Made by a program: the position numbers and the translations under genes. This document shows, in pieces, positions 18,122 through 25,841 of a stretch of DNA of 40,063 nt. Below the pieces are notes generated by a model. That model did not search any database, had not been told where the DNA came from, and was given only the letters and a program-made list of their open reading frames with translations. Source of the DNA: Alphaproteobacteria bacterium (GTDB taxonomy: Bacteria > Pseudomonadota > Alphaproteobacteria > Micropepsales > Micropepsaceae); assembly GCA_019245415.1 (NCBI GenBank), contig JAFARO010000006.1, positions 1 to 40,063 of the forward strand. Direction: 5' to 3'. Within the stretch, counting starts at the first letter, position 1. Each line of letters starts with the position of its first letter.

Positions 18122-18153
18122 GCAATCCTGCTGGCCCGGCAAGCGCGAAGGTG
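18122..18153 (+). repeat. Direct repeat copy 2 (apparent remnant of an MFS 3' end)
   Basis: Same orientation as copy 1 and 1599 bases away, in the spacer between two divergent genes. The stop position reads TGG instead of TGA. A further 11-base match, GCGCCGTTCTT, precedes each copy (16487-16497 and 18103-18113). In copy 2 the intervening sequence is 17 bases shorter, as if a deletion had removed part of the old coding sequence. Confidence 0.85.
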
Positions 18154-18207
18154 GCGACGGCCTGCTTGGGTTGTTAGACTTCGGCCCAGATGCGCGGGAG
18201 GGTTTCG

Positions 18208-19356
18208 ATGCGCTTCAGCATTGCAGGCATTCTGTTCGCAGCGGCAACTCTCGCCCCGGGTGCCGCTTCCGCTTCCGGTCTCGGCGCCATCCTCACGACC
18301 AAGGACGGCGGACAGGTCTTCGGCTTCGACATCGACCGGCATGGCAATGACGGCGTGCTGGCGAGCGGGCAGACCATCGACGCCAACGGCGACGTGCGGG
18401 TTTCGGTGGAGACCTTCGATCAGGACACCGGCAAGATCGTCAAGTCGTTCGCCAAATACACGGGAATGCGCAACGAGTATTCGGTCGACGGCATTTTCGC
18501 CGGCGACGTGGCGCTGGTGACCCACTACATCACGCCCAAAGGCACAATCTTCGCCAAGCGCAAATATGAGACGATGAACCCGGTGACCGGCAACCGGTTC
18601 AGCGGAGACTGGACGCCCCCCGTCAAGGACATCGACGTGCTGCAAGCCGGTGTCAACCAGGACACTTCTCAAGCAGTGCTCTTCGCCATCGAACTCAAGA
18701 AGCAAGACAACCCCATCCTGCTCGTCTCCGACATCGCCGCGGGAACCTTCAGCAATCTGATTCACCTGGATCCCGGTCTCTTCGGAGGCGCCGACGGTCC
18801 GGTGCTGTCGCAATATACCAGCGCGGGAAAGGCCGTGATCGCGCTGTCGCCGGACGCCGGCAAGGTGGGCGGAGCGGCGCCGTTGAACGTCATCATCGAT
18901 CTGTCCAGCGGACAGATGCAACAGTTCAACGGCTACAACAACGGCGAATTCCACGCCGGCAGCGTCAATGGGCTGGCCGTCGATCCGAACACCGGGGTCG
19001 GCGCCACCACCACGGAGTTGAACGCCCAGGTCGAGTTTTACGACATGGCGGCGGGCAAGCCGATCACCTTCGTGCAGCTACCCTGTACCGGCGACACATC
19101 GCAATCGAACAGCGGCGCGGGCATCGCGGTCGATCCGGTCAACAAGCTCTTTCTCGTGACAGATCCGTTCTATTGCGACGGCAGCCAGGGCAGCGCGCTT
19201 GTCATCTATGACGAACAGGGCAACCTGGTCGACACGATCACGGGCTTTCACTTCGCCATCGGCGAGCCCGCGCCTGTCGTCAACCCGTCGAAGCGCATGG
19301 GCTGGGTCTTCGCAGGACCGGGCGGATTCAGCCAGCTGACGCAGTTCTTCTATTAG
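18208..19356 (+). CDS. Secreted protein of unknown function, probable beta-propeller-like fold
   Basis: The 382-residue product has a signal peptide (MRFSIAG...AASA-SG, about 23 residues), so it is exported. The rest is rich in short hydrophobic strands alternating with Asp/Gly turns, for example GLAVDPNTGVG and GIAVDPVNKLFLVTDP. Such turns recall repeat units of beta-propellers (NHL/SMP-30-like), but I cannot assign a named family. Two cysteines occur in the C-terminal third (QLPCTGD and FYCDGS) and could form a disulfide. Start ATG 18208 is supported by GGGAGGG five bases upstream. Its TAG stop overlaps the rpoH TAA stop on the other strand. Confidence 0.8.
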   Translation: MRFSIAGILFAAATLAPGAASASGLGAILTTKDGGQVFGFDIDRHGNDGVLASGQTIDANGDVRVSVETFDQDTGKIVKSFAKYTGMRNEYSVDGIFAGDVALVTHYITPKGTIFAKRKYETMNPVTGNRFSGDWTPPVKDIDVLQAGVNQDTSQAVLFAIELKKQDNPILLVSDIAAGTFSNLIHLDPGLFGGADGPVLSQYTSAGKAVIALSPDAGKVGGAAPLNVIIDLSSGQMQQFNGYNNGEFHAGSVNGLAVDPNTGVGATTTELNAQVEFYDMAAGKPITFVQLPCTGDTSQSNSGAGIAVDPVNKLFLVTDPFYCDGSQGSALVIYDEQGNLVDTITGFHFAIGEPAPVVNPSKRMGWVFAGPGGFSQLTQFFY

Positions 19357-20246
19357 GCCGGGCTCAGTGAGTGGCTGCGCTTCTCTGCCAGCGCGAGCTT
19401 CATCTGGGTTTGAAGCTTCTCGAAGGCGCGCACTTCGATTTGACGCACCCGCTCGCGGCTGACGCCGAATATCTGCGACAGCTCCTCCAGGGTGGCCGGC
19501 TCGTCGCGCAGGCGCCGGGCCTCGATGATCTCGCGCTCGCGCGGCGTCAACTCGCCCAGAGCTCCCGTCAAAAGCTCATGGCGCTCGCCCAGCTCCTCGC
19601 GCTCGGCCATGCGCGTCTCCTGGTCGATGGTGTCGTCCGCCAGCCAGTCCTGCCACTCGCTCTCCGATTCGGAGCGCAAGGGCGCGTTCAAGGAGGCATC
19701 GGGACCGGAAAGGCGGCGGTTCATCTGGACCACCTCATCCTCGCTGACGCCAAGCTGGTCTGCGATCGTGGCGACATGCTCCCGGGTCAGGTCGCCTTCC
19801 TCGATGGCGTCGATCTTGTTCTTGGCCTTGCGCAGGTTGAAGAAGAGCTTCTTCTGCGCCGCGGTGGTGCCCATCTTCACCAGGCTCCAGGAACGCAGGA
19901 TGTATTCCTGGATCGAGGCGCGGATCCACCACATCGCATAGGTCGCCAGCCGAAAACCCTTGTCGGGCTCGAAGCGCTTGACCGCTTGCATCAGCCCGAC
20001 ATTGCCTTCGGCGACGATCTCGGAGACGGGAAGCCCGTAGCCGCGATATCCCATCGCGATCTTGGCGACGAGGCGCAGATGCGAGGTTATGAGCTTGCGC
20101 GCCGCTTCCGGGTCCTCATGCGCTTTCCAGCGCTTGGCGAGCATGTACTCTTCCTGAGGATCCAGCAGCGGGAACTTGCGGATCTCCGACAGGTAGCGCG
20201 AAAGCCCGCCTTCGTTCTGCAGGCTGGGTAAACCGCGGCTGCTCAT
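19353..20246 (-). CDS. rpoH: RNA polymerase heat-shock sigma factor RpoH (sigma-32)
   Basis: RpoH directs RNA polymerase to heat-shock promoters. The 297-residue product has region 1.2/2 (SRYLSEIRKFPLLDPQEEYML near 16-36, in two adjoining parts), region 2.4 with YAMWWIRASIQEYILRSWS, the RpoH-specific box QKKLFFNLRK directly after it, and region 4 with a helix-turn-helix (LSQIFGVSRERVRQIE). The usual length for the family is about 290. It lies 121 bases downstream of rluD on the same strand. I could not identify a convincing promoter in that gap, so it may have a non-standard promoter or be co-transcribed with rluD. Confidence 0.96.
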   Translation of the reverse strand: MSSRGLPSLQNEGGLSRYLSEIRKFPLLDPQEEYMLAKRWKAHEDPEAARKLITSHLRLVAKIAMGYRGYGLPVSEIVAEGNVGLMQAVKRFEPDKGFRLATYAMWWIRASIQEYILRSWSLVKMGTTAAQKKLFFNLRKAKNKIDAIEEGDLTREHVATIADQLGVSEDEVVQMNRRLSGPDASLNAPLRSESESEWQDWLADDTIDQETRMAEREELGERHELLTGALGELTPREREIIEARRLRDEPATLEELSQIFGVSRERVRQIEVRAFEKLQTQMKLALAEKRSHSLSPA

Positions 20247-20367
20247 GGTGCATCACTCCGTGCGCGCAAAGGGCGGCGCGCCCGCGCATTTAACAACGCG
20301 CAGACTTCCGGTGCGACTGCAAATCGACGCGAAAACCACCCCATTCGCGATTACAAATGGGAAGGGT

Positions 20368-21381
20368 TCAAGCGGGTTTCAAGCCCCGGAAAGCCTCGAC
20401 AAGGGCACGGAAATCCTGGGGCCAGGGGGCCTCGAACCGCAGGGTCTTGTGCAGGCTCGGGTGCTGGAAGCCGAGTACGCGGGCATGGAGCGCTTGGCGC
20501 GGGAAGGCGGCTGCCTCCGCGAAGGCTGCGGTCTCGGCAGGAGATTTGGGCCGCGGCATCTGGCGGGCGCGGCCGTAGCTCGGGTCGCCGATCAGCGGAT
20601 GGCCGATATGAGTCAGGTGCACGCGGATCTGGTGCGTGCGGCCGGTCTCGAGCCGGCATTCGATGAGCGCCGCCAGCGCGCGCGGTTCACCATACTGTTC
20701 GACCAGCCGATAGCGCGTGCGCGCCTGCTTGCCGCCGCCGCGCAAGACCGCCATGCGCTTGCGGTCGAAGGGATTGCGGCCGATCTCGCCCTCGATGAGG
20801 CCCTCGCCGGCCCGCGGCGCGCCCCAGACCACGGCGTCATAGGCGCGCTCGATGGTGTGTTTGGCGAACTGTTTGGCGAGGCTCGTCATCGCCCGCTGGT
20901 CCTTGGCAGCGACGATCAAGCCGCTGGTGTCCTTGTCGAGGCGGTGGACGATGCCCGGACGCGCCTCGCCGCCGATGCCGGCGAGCTCCGGTCCGCAATG
21001 GGCGATCAGCGCGTTGACCAGGGTGCCGTCCGGATTGCCGGCCGCCGGATGCACGACAAGCCCCGCCGGCTTGTCGACCACGATCACATCCTTGTCCTCA
21101 TAGACGATGGCGAGCGGAATCTCCTGCGCCTGCGGCTTGGCGGGCGTCGGTTCGGGCACGCGCATCGCGTAGACCTCGCCTGGTTTGACCCTGCGGTTGG
21201 CGTCCCGTATCGTTTTTCCGCCCAGCGTCACCGCGCCCGCGTCGATCAGAGCCTCGATGCGCGAGCGGCTGAGATCGGCAAAGCTGCTCGCCAGCGCGCG
21301 GTCGAGACGCAGCCCCGCCTGCTCCGGTGCCATGGGCGCCGTGAGAATCGTTCCGTTTGCGGAGGAATCGGTGTCCGACAT
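20368..21381 (-). CDS. rluD: Ribosomal large subunit pseudouridine synthase, RluA/RluD family
   Basis: Converts uridines of 23S rRNA to pseudouridine (helix 69 for true RluD). Domains: an N-terminal S4 RNA-binding domain (about 22-75, LRLDRALASSFADLSRSRIEAL split around residue 33) and a catalytic domain with HRLDKDTSGL, whose aspartate near 149 is the nucleophile. GRTHQIRVHL and IGDPSYG follow. With ATG at 21381 the product is 337 residues; an in-frame ATG at 21333 (MAPEQAG) would also leave the S4 domain intact. If 21381 is right, this start codon overlaps the divergent gene's coding region. Exact target specificity (RluD versus RluA/C) is inferred from overall architecture. Confidence 0.9.
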   Translation of the reverse strand: MSDTDSSANGTILTAPMAPEQAGLRLDRALASSFADLSRSRIEALIDAGAVTLGGKTIRDANRRVKPGEVYAMRVPEPTPAKPQAQEIPLAIVYEDKDVIVVDKPAGLVVHPAAGNPDGTLVNALIAHCGPELAGIGGEARPGIVHRLDKDTSGLIVAAKDQRAMTSLAKQFAKHTIERAYDAVVWGAPRAGEGLIEGEIGRNPFDRKRMAVLRGGGKQARTRYRLVEQYGEPRALAALIECRLETGRTHQIRVHLTHIGHPLIGDPSYGRARQMPRPKSPAETAAFAEAAAFPRQALHARVLGFQHPSLHKTLRFEAPWPQDFRALVEAFRGLKPA

Positions 21382-21691
21382 GTCTCCCGCCCAGGACGGC
21401 GCATCGGGCCAGCGCCTGCTCAAGGCGGTGGTCATAGGGCTTGGCGCGCTGATTGTCATCGCTCTCGCCTTCGTCGCGTTCGGCATGGTGGCGAAGTTCC
21501 AGCGGCTGGGCAGGCCGGCTGCGGCCGACGCGCAATCCTCCTCGCAGGTTTTCTCGCTTCCCAAGGGCGCGCGCATCGTCGAGATGCAGACCGCTTCCAG
21601 CCGCCTGATCCTGCGTCTGAGAACCGCCCAAGGCGAGGAGATCGACGTCGTCGATACCGAGGACGGCCATCTCGTCGCGCGCATCCGATGA
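21371..21691 (+). CDS. Small single-pass membrane protein (possibly DUF6476-like)
   Basis: A 106-residue product with one strong transmembrane segment (about residues 21-44) and a short periplasmic part. The latter ends with strands around SSRLILRLRTAQGEE and VVDTEDGHLVAR. It resembles small alphaproteobacterial proteins encoded beside rluD, which I tentatively recall as DUF6476; function unknown. The start is taken as GTG 21371 because GGAGGA stands at 21361-21366; ATG 21380 is the alternative. Either start overlaps the divergent rluD ATG (21381-21379). Its stop overlaps the next gene's ATG as ATGA, so the three plus-strand genes probably form an operon. Confidence 0.8.
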   Translation: MSDMSPAQDGASGQRLLKAVVIGLGALIVIALAFVAFGMVAKFQRLGRPAAADAQSSSQVFSLPKGARIVEMQTASSRLILRLRTAQGEEIDVVDTEDGHLVARIR

Positions 21692-22107
21692 CCGCGCTGA
21701 CGTTGCCGGCCGAACTCTGCGCCCGCATCGCCGCCGAAGCGCGCCACGCATTCCCGCGCGAGTGCTGCGGCCTCATCGAAGGTATCCGCGAACCGGCGCG
21801 CGTCCAAGCGCTGGCGCTCCATACGGCGCGAAATCTCGCCTGGTCCGTCGACCGCTTCGAGATCGATCCGGCGATTCAGTTCGCGTTGACGCGCAAGCTG
21901 CGTGGAACGCCGCGGCGGATCGTCGGCTGCTATCATTCGCACCCCGGCGGCGCGGCGGTACCCTCCGCGCGGGATAGCGCCGACAGGAGCGAGGAGGATT
22001 TCGTCTGGCTCATCGCAGCCGTGAGCGAAGCCGCCATCGCACCGGCCATTGCCGCCTTCCAGGTCGTGAAGGGCGCATTCGAGCCGATGGCGGTCGAGTC
22101 ACTATGA
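21688..22107 (+). CDS. JAMM/MPN+ zinc metalloprotease-like protein (JAB domain)
   Basis: The 139-residue product is a compact JAB-domain protein. The full JAMM zinc site is present: glutamate in CCGLIEG (E31), then HSH (83, 85), seven residues, S93 and D96, matching E...H-x-H-x7-S-x2-D. Prokaryotic relatives remove C-terminal residues from sulfur-carrier ubiquitin-like proteins or cleave peptides in cofactor pathways. No ubiquitin-like partner or E1-like protein is encoded nearby, so the substrate is unknown. It overlaps its upstream and downstream neighbours by ATGA at both ends. Confidence 0.9.
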   Translation: MTALTLPAELCARIAAEARHAFPRECCGLIEGIREPARVQALALHTARNLAWSVDRFEIDPAIQFALTRKLRGTPRRIVGCYHSHPGGAAVPSARDSADRSEEDFVWLIAAVSEAAIAPAIAAFQVVKGAFEPMAVESL

Positions 22108-22337
22108 CTGCGCTCGACCTTTTCGGCCTTTTCGCCGTCGGTGCGATGCTGGTCTTCTATGCGCTCGAGGCTCGCAGCCCGTGGTTCGTGCTGGCTTTCG
22201 CCGGGGCCTGTGTGCTGGCCGCGCTGTACGGTTTTCTCCAGGGCGCCTGGCCGTTCGGCGCCGTCGAGCTGGTGTGGGCGGCGGTGGCGCTGTGGCGCTC
22301 GCGGCGCCTTGCCCGAGCCGCTGTCCAGCCGCTATAA
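22104..22337 (+). CDS. Small membrane protein of unknown function
   Basis: A 77-residue hydrophobic protein with about three transmembrane segments (residues 7-20, 28-46, 50-63) and a basic end (RSRRLARAA), suggesting a cytoplasmic C-terminus by the positive-inside rule. It has no family I recognise. The ATG overlaps the JAB gene stop as ATGA, supporting real translation. The TAA stop (22335-22337) lies inside the predicted -10 box of the tRNA-Glu promoter. Confidence 0.75.
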   Translation: MTALDLFGLFAVGAMLVFYALEARSPWFVLAFAGACVLAALYGFLQGAWPFGAVELVWAAVALWRSRRLARAAVQPL

Positions 22338-22338
22338 G
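22309..22338 (+). promoter_or_regulatory. Promoter of tRNA-Glu, overlapping the preceding gene
   Basis: TTGCCC (22309-22314) and TATAAG (22333-22338; five of six matches to TATAAT) are 18 bases apart. Initiation would fall near 22345, about ten bases before the tRNA 5' end at 22355. The whole promoter except its last base lies within the upstream reading frame. Confidence 0.6.
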
Positions 22339-22354
22339 CCCGAAACTTCCGCTT

Positions 22355-22429
22355 GCTCCCATCGTCTAGCGGTCAGGACGCGGCCCTCTCAAGGCTGAAA
22401 CCGGGGTTCGATTCCCCGTGGGAGCGCCA
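22355..22429 (+). tRNA. tRNA-Glu (anticodon CUC)
   Basis: A 75-nt tRNA with encoded CCA. The acceptor stem GCTCCCA pairs with TGGGAGC. The anticodon arm CGGCC-CTCTCAA-GGCTG gives anticodon CUC (one G-U pair). The T arm contains GGTTCGATTCC. It decodes GAG. It stands alone on the plus strand, 27 bases from the convergent kdpE stop. tRNA 3' ends are frequent integration sites, but no integrase or displaced copy of this end is seen in the window. Confidence 0.97.
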
Positions 22430-22456
22430 TGGCGAAAATAAGTACCAACGTTTGCA

Positions 22457-23146
22457 CTACGCCAGCATCAGCAAGCGGTACCCCACGCCCGGTTCCGTGA
22501 TCAGCAATTCCGCCGACGCGTTTGTTTCCAGCTTCTGCCGCAGTTGGCGCATCAGGACGCGCAGATATTGAACGTCCTCCAAGTGCGCGGGACCCCAGAC
22601 CTCGCGCAGGAGCTGGTGATGGGTCAGCACCTTGCCCGCGTTGGCGACGAGTAGGCGGAGCAGGTTGTATTCCTTCGGCGACAGGTGGATTTCGGTCTCG
22701 CCCATCCATACGTGCCGCTTCACCAAGTCGACGCGGAGCGGCCCGCTCTTGAACACAGGCATCTCGCCCGCGCTCTGCAGTCCGTGCCGCAGCGCTGCCT
22801 TGAGCCGCGCGAGGAGTTCCGCCATGTCGAAAGGCTTGGTGACATAGTCGTCGGCGCCAAGTTCGAGCGCGCGTACCTTGCCGTCCACGTCGCTACGCGC
22901 GGAGAGTACCAGGATCGGTGTCAGCCCCAGCGCGCGCACCTTGGCGATGATCGCGAAACCATCCTTGTCCGGCAGACCGAGATCGAGGATCAGCGCATCC
23001 GGCTTCTCGCGCGGCACATGCTTGAGTGCCTCCGCGGCGGTGGCCGCTTCCACGACGTCGTATCCATGCGGCGGCAACCCCGTTCGCAGCAGCCGGCGAA
23101 TCTGCGGCTCGTCGTCGACGACCAGGATTTTGGCCCTAGCTGCCAT
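22457..23146 (-). CDS. kdpE: Response regulator KdpE
   Basis: KdpE is the OmpR/PhoB-type regulator that activates kdp transcription under potassium limitation or osmotic stress. The 229-residue product has a receiver domain with the acidic pair DDE (11-13), phospho-acceptor D55 in LDLGLPD and K104 in VTKPF. A winged-helix domain follows (about 130-227, LSPKEYNLLRLLVAN, VLMRQLRQKLE, GVGYRL). Its ATG (23146) lies upstream of the kdpD stop (23136), an 11-base overlap that implies coupled translation of the pair. Its stop is the downstream end of the kdp operon. Confidence 0.96.
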   Translation of the reverse strand: MAARAKILVVDDEPQIRRLLRTGLPPHGYDVVEAATAAEALKHVPREKPDALILDLGLPDKDGFAIIAKVRALGLTPILVLSARSDVDGKVRALELGADDYVTKPFDMAELLARLKAALRHGLQSAGEMPVFKSGPLRVDLVKRHVWMGETEIHLSPKEYNLLRLLVANAGKVLTHHQLLREVWGPAHLEDVQYLRVLMRQLRQKLETNASAELLITEPGVGYRLLMLA

Positions 23147-25826
23147 GGGCCTCGACCGCGCGCGGCAAGCTCAGGGTCAGCACCGCGCCGCCGCCACCTT
23201 CGCGATTGGCCGCGTCGAGCGTACCGCCGAAAGTCTCGACAAAACCCCGCGCCACCGCAAGACCGAGTCCGGTTCCGGCCACGCGGCGATCCGACTTCTT
23301 TGCCCGATAGAATTTATCGAAGATATGCGGCAGTTCCTCTTGCGGGACGCCCGGACCTTCGTCTTCGACGGTGAGCACGATCCTGCCGTCCTTGGCCTTG
23401 GCTCGGATCGCAATCGCGCTGCCTTCCGGCGCATATTTTGCCGCGTTGTCGAGCACGTTCGCCAGGGCCTGTTCGAGCAGCACCGGATCGGCGGAGACCA
23501 GCGGCAGATCGTCGCCAATCTCGGCCGCGATACGATGCGCGGACAGCCGGCGTCCCAGCCGCTTGCGCGCGATCTCCACCACGTCGCCCAGCGGTACGGC
23601 CTCCGGCTTGGCGCCCAAAACTCCGGCTTCGAGCCGTGACATGTCGAGCAGGTTGCCCACGAAGCGGTCCAGGCGCTCCGCCTCGTCGCGGATCGTGCCG
23701 AGCAATTCGCCAGTCTCGTCGGCGTCGTAGATGGCTTTGCCCGTCAGCAGAGACGTGGAGGCGCCTAAAATAGACGCCAGCGGCGTGCGCAGATCGTGCG
23801 ACAGCGAACTCAGGATCGCGACGCGCAGCTTGTCGGCTTCGGCGCGGACCTGCGCCTCATCAACCTTTTGCGCCAGCTCGGAGCGCTGTATGGCGAGCGC
23901 GGTTTGATCGAGCAAGGCATCGAGAAGGCGGCGGTCTTCCGGTGAGAACAGCGCCCGCTCGTCTGCCGCCATCAATCCGACAACGCCGACCAGCCCTTGC
24001 CCCGCGCGCATCGGCAGGAACAAACGCCGCGCGCCGGGCAAGGTCTCGGCATTGCGTCCGGTGGCGACGCCTTTCTCCCAGCACCAGGTCGCGGCGGCGA
24101 AGTCCTGGGAATCGAGTTCGTCTTCCGGCGGGTAGCCGGTGCGAATCTCAAGCCGCGCGTGCCTGTCCGGGAGGAGGAACACGACGTTCGACTTGAGCAT
24201 GGAGGCGATCTGGAACGCGGCCGCCCACAATATGTCGTCAAGGCTCGCGGTCGCGGCGAGCTTGCCGGCGAAGCGGTACAACTCGCCTGCCACGGCAGCG
24301 CGCGCCGCAGCTATATCGGCCTGCGCGCGCACCCGCGCCGCCAGGTTTGCCGCCGTCACTGCTACGACCATCAGGACCGCGAAGGAAATCCAGTTGTTGG
24401 GGTCGGCAATGGTGAAAGTATAGAGCGGCGGCAGGAAGAAGAAGTTGTACGCCATCACGCTGACGAAAGCGGTCGCAAGCGCAGGCCTCAGGCCGAACGT
24501 GATCGCGCTGAGCAGCACCGGCACCAGGAAAAACATCGCGATGCTGGCAAGCGCGTGCGCCGAGACTTCATTGAACACCCAAGCCACCGCGCCGGTCGCC
24601 GCAACAGCGAGCAGGCTCCAGCCATAGCTTCGCCAAGCATGGCTGTCGCGATTGGGCGTGGTGGTGACGGACTTCGGCTTCAGCGCCTCGCCTTCGGCGC
24701 GCACGGCGGTGATGCTGATCGCACCGCTGTCGCGCATCAGTTCGCGGACGACCGAGCCGTTGATCAACTCGAACCAACGCGTGCGCTCGGACTTACCGAT
24801 GACGATCTGCGTGATGTTGTTACGCCGGGCGTAGTCGAGCACGGCCGGCGCAATCTCGCGCCCGGGTACCGTCGCGACCTCGGCGCCCAGCCGTTTGGCA
24901 AGCCGCATGGTATCGGCGACGCGATCCTTCTCGATCTCGCTCAAGTTCAGGTGTCGCGGCCCCTCGACATAGATCGCGGTCCAGGTCGCCTGCAGGCTGT
25001 CGGCCAGGCGGCGCGCGCGGCGCACCAGTTCGGCGCAGGAGGGATGCTCATTGATGCAGACCAGGATTCGCTCGCCCGACGGCCACGGCCCGGCGATGGC
25101 GTGCGCCTGGAGATAATCGGTCATCTCGCGGTCCACGCGCTGCGCCGTCTTGCGCAGAGCAAGCTCGCGCAGTGCGGTCAGGTTCGCCGGCGAAAAGAAG
25201 TGCTTGAGCGCGCGCTCGGCCTGTTCCTTGACGTAGACCTTGCCCTCGCGCAGACGCTGCAACAGATCGTCCGCAGTGGTGTCGACCAACTCGATCTCGT
25301 CGGCGCCATCGAGGATTTCGTCAGGCACGGTTTCGCGCACGCGGATGCGGGTGATCTGTGCGATCACGTCGTTCAGGCTGTCAATGTGCTGGATGTTGAC
25401 CGTGGTGTACACGTCGATGCCGGCACCGAGGATTTCCTGGACATCCTGGTAGCGCTTGGGGTGGCGGCTGCCATCGGCATTGGTGTGCGCGAGTTCATCG
25501 ATCAGAACGAGTTGCGGATGACGGACCAGAATGGCGTCGAGGTCCATCTCGGCCATCACGCGCCCTTTGTAGAGCGAGCGCTTCTTGGGGATGGTGTCGA
25601 AGCCCTTGGTCAGTGCTTCGGTTTCCTGGCGGCCATGCGTTTCGACGACACCGATCACAGTGTCGACGCCGTCGAAACGGCGATTGCGCGCCTGCGACAG
25701 CATTTCATAGGTCTTGCCCACGCCGGGCGCGGCGCCCAGGAAAATCTTGAGTTTGCCGCGACCCTCTTTCTTCGTCTGCGCGAGCAGCGCTTCAGGTGAG
25801 GGTCGGGCGTCCGCAGCCAGAGCCAT
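23136..25826 (-). CDS. kdpD: Sensor histidine kinase KdpD
   Basis: KdpD senses potassium/osmotic state and controls KdpE phosphorylation. The 896-residue length matches the family. Order of domains: KdpD N-terminal domain with a Walker A motif GAAPGVGKT (31-39) and VLIDELAHTN; a universal-stress-protein domain (about 245-365) with ICINEHPSC-like and IVIGKSERTRW segments; four closely spaced transmembrane segments (about 400-500); a GAF domain; a dimerisation domain with phospho-acceptor H677 in SLSHDLRTPL; and the ATPase domain with DNAAKYAPEG, DEGPGVP and GTGLGLAVARGF. It starts 15 bases after kdpC and overlaps kdpE. Confidence 0.97.
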   Translation of the reverse strand: MALAADARPSPEALLAQTKKEGRGKLKIFLGAAPGVGKTYEMLSQARNRRFDGVDTVIGVVETHGRQETEALTKGFDTIPKKRSLYKGRVMAEMDLDAILVRHPQLVLIDELAHTNADGSRHPKRYQDVQEILGAGIDVYTTVNIQHIDSLNDVIAQITRIRVRETVPDEILDGADEIELVDTTADDLLQRLREGKVYVKEQAERALKHFFSPANLTALRELALRKTAQRVDREMTDYLQAHAIAGPWPSGERILVCINEHPSCAELVRRARRLADSLQATWTAIYVEGPRHLNLSEIEKDRVADTMRLAKRLGAEVATVPGREIAPAVLDYARRNNITQIVIGKSERTRWFELINGSVVRELMRDSGAISITAVRAEGEALKPKSVTTTPNRDSHAWRSYGWSLLAVAATGAVAWVFNEVSAHALASIAMFFLVPVLLSAITFGLRPALATAFVSVMAYNFFFLPPLYTFTIADPNNWISFAVLMVVAVTAANLAARVRAQADIAAARAAVAGELYRFAGKLAATASLDDILWAAAFQIASMLKSNVVFLLPDRHARLEIRTGYPPEDELDSQDFAAATWCWEKGVATGRNAETLPGARRLFLPMRAGQGLVGVVGLMAADERALFSPEDRRLLDALLDQTALAIQRSELAQKVDEAQVRAEADKLRVAILSSLSHDLRTPLASILGASTSLLTGKAIYDADETGELLGTIRDEAERLDRFVGNLLDMSRLEAGVLGAKPEAVPLGDVVEIARKRLGRRLSAHRIAAEIGDDLPLVSADPVLLEQALANVLDNAAKYAPEGSAIAIRAKAKDGRIVLTVEDEGPGVPQEELPHIFDKFYRAKKSDRRVAGTGLGLAVARGFVETFGGTLDAANREGGGGAVLTLSLPRAVEAHGS

Positions 25827-25841
25827 GGGTGCGAAGATAGC

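Noticed and set aside
20247..20367. Possible sigma-32 or sigma-70 promoter upstream of rpoH
   Set aside because: CTTGAA and CCCAT-like pieces occur but with spacing of only a few bases, and TTGCAG/TTAAAT are 23 bases apart. None meets normal geometry.
22355..22429. tRNA-Glu 3' end as an integration (att) site for a genomic island
   Set aside because: No integrase and no second copy of the tRNA 3' end in the window; the downstream kdp operon looks native in composition.
23997..25799. Plus-strand frame of 600 codons opposite kdpD
   Set aside because: Antisense shadow of a fully conserved KdpD; its composition is that of a reverse-complement frame, and no start or ribosome-binding context supports it.
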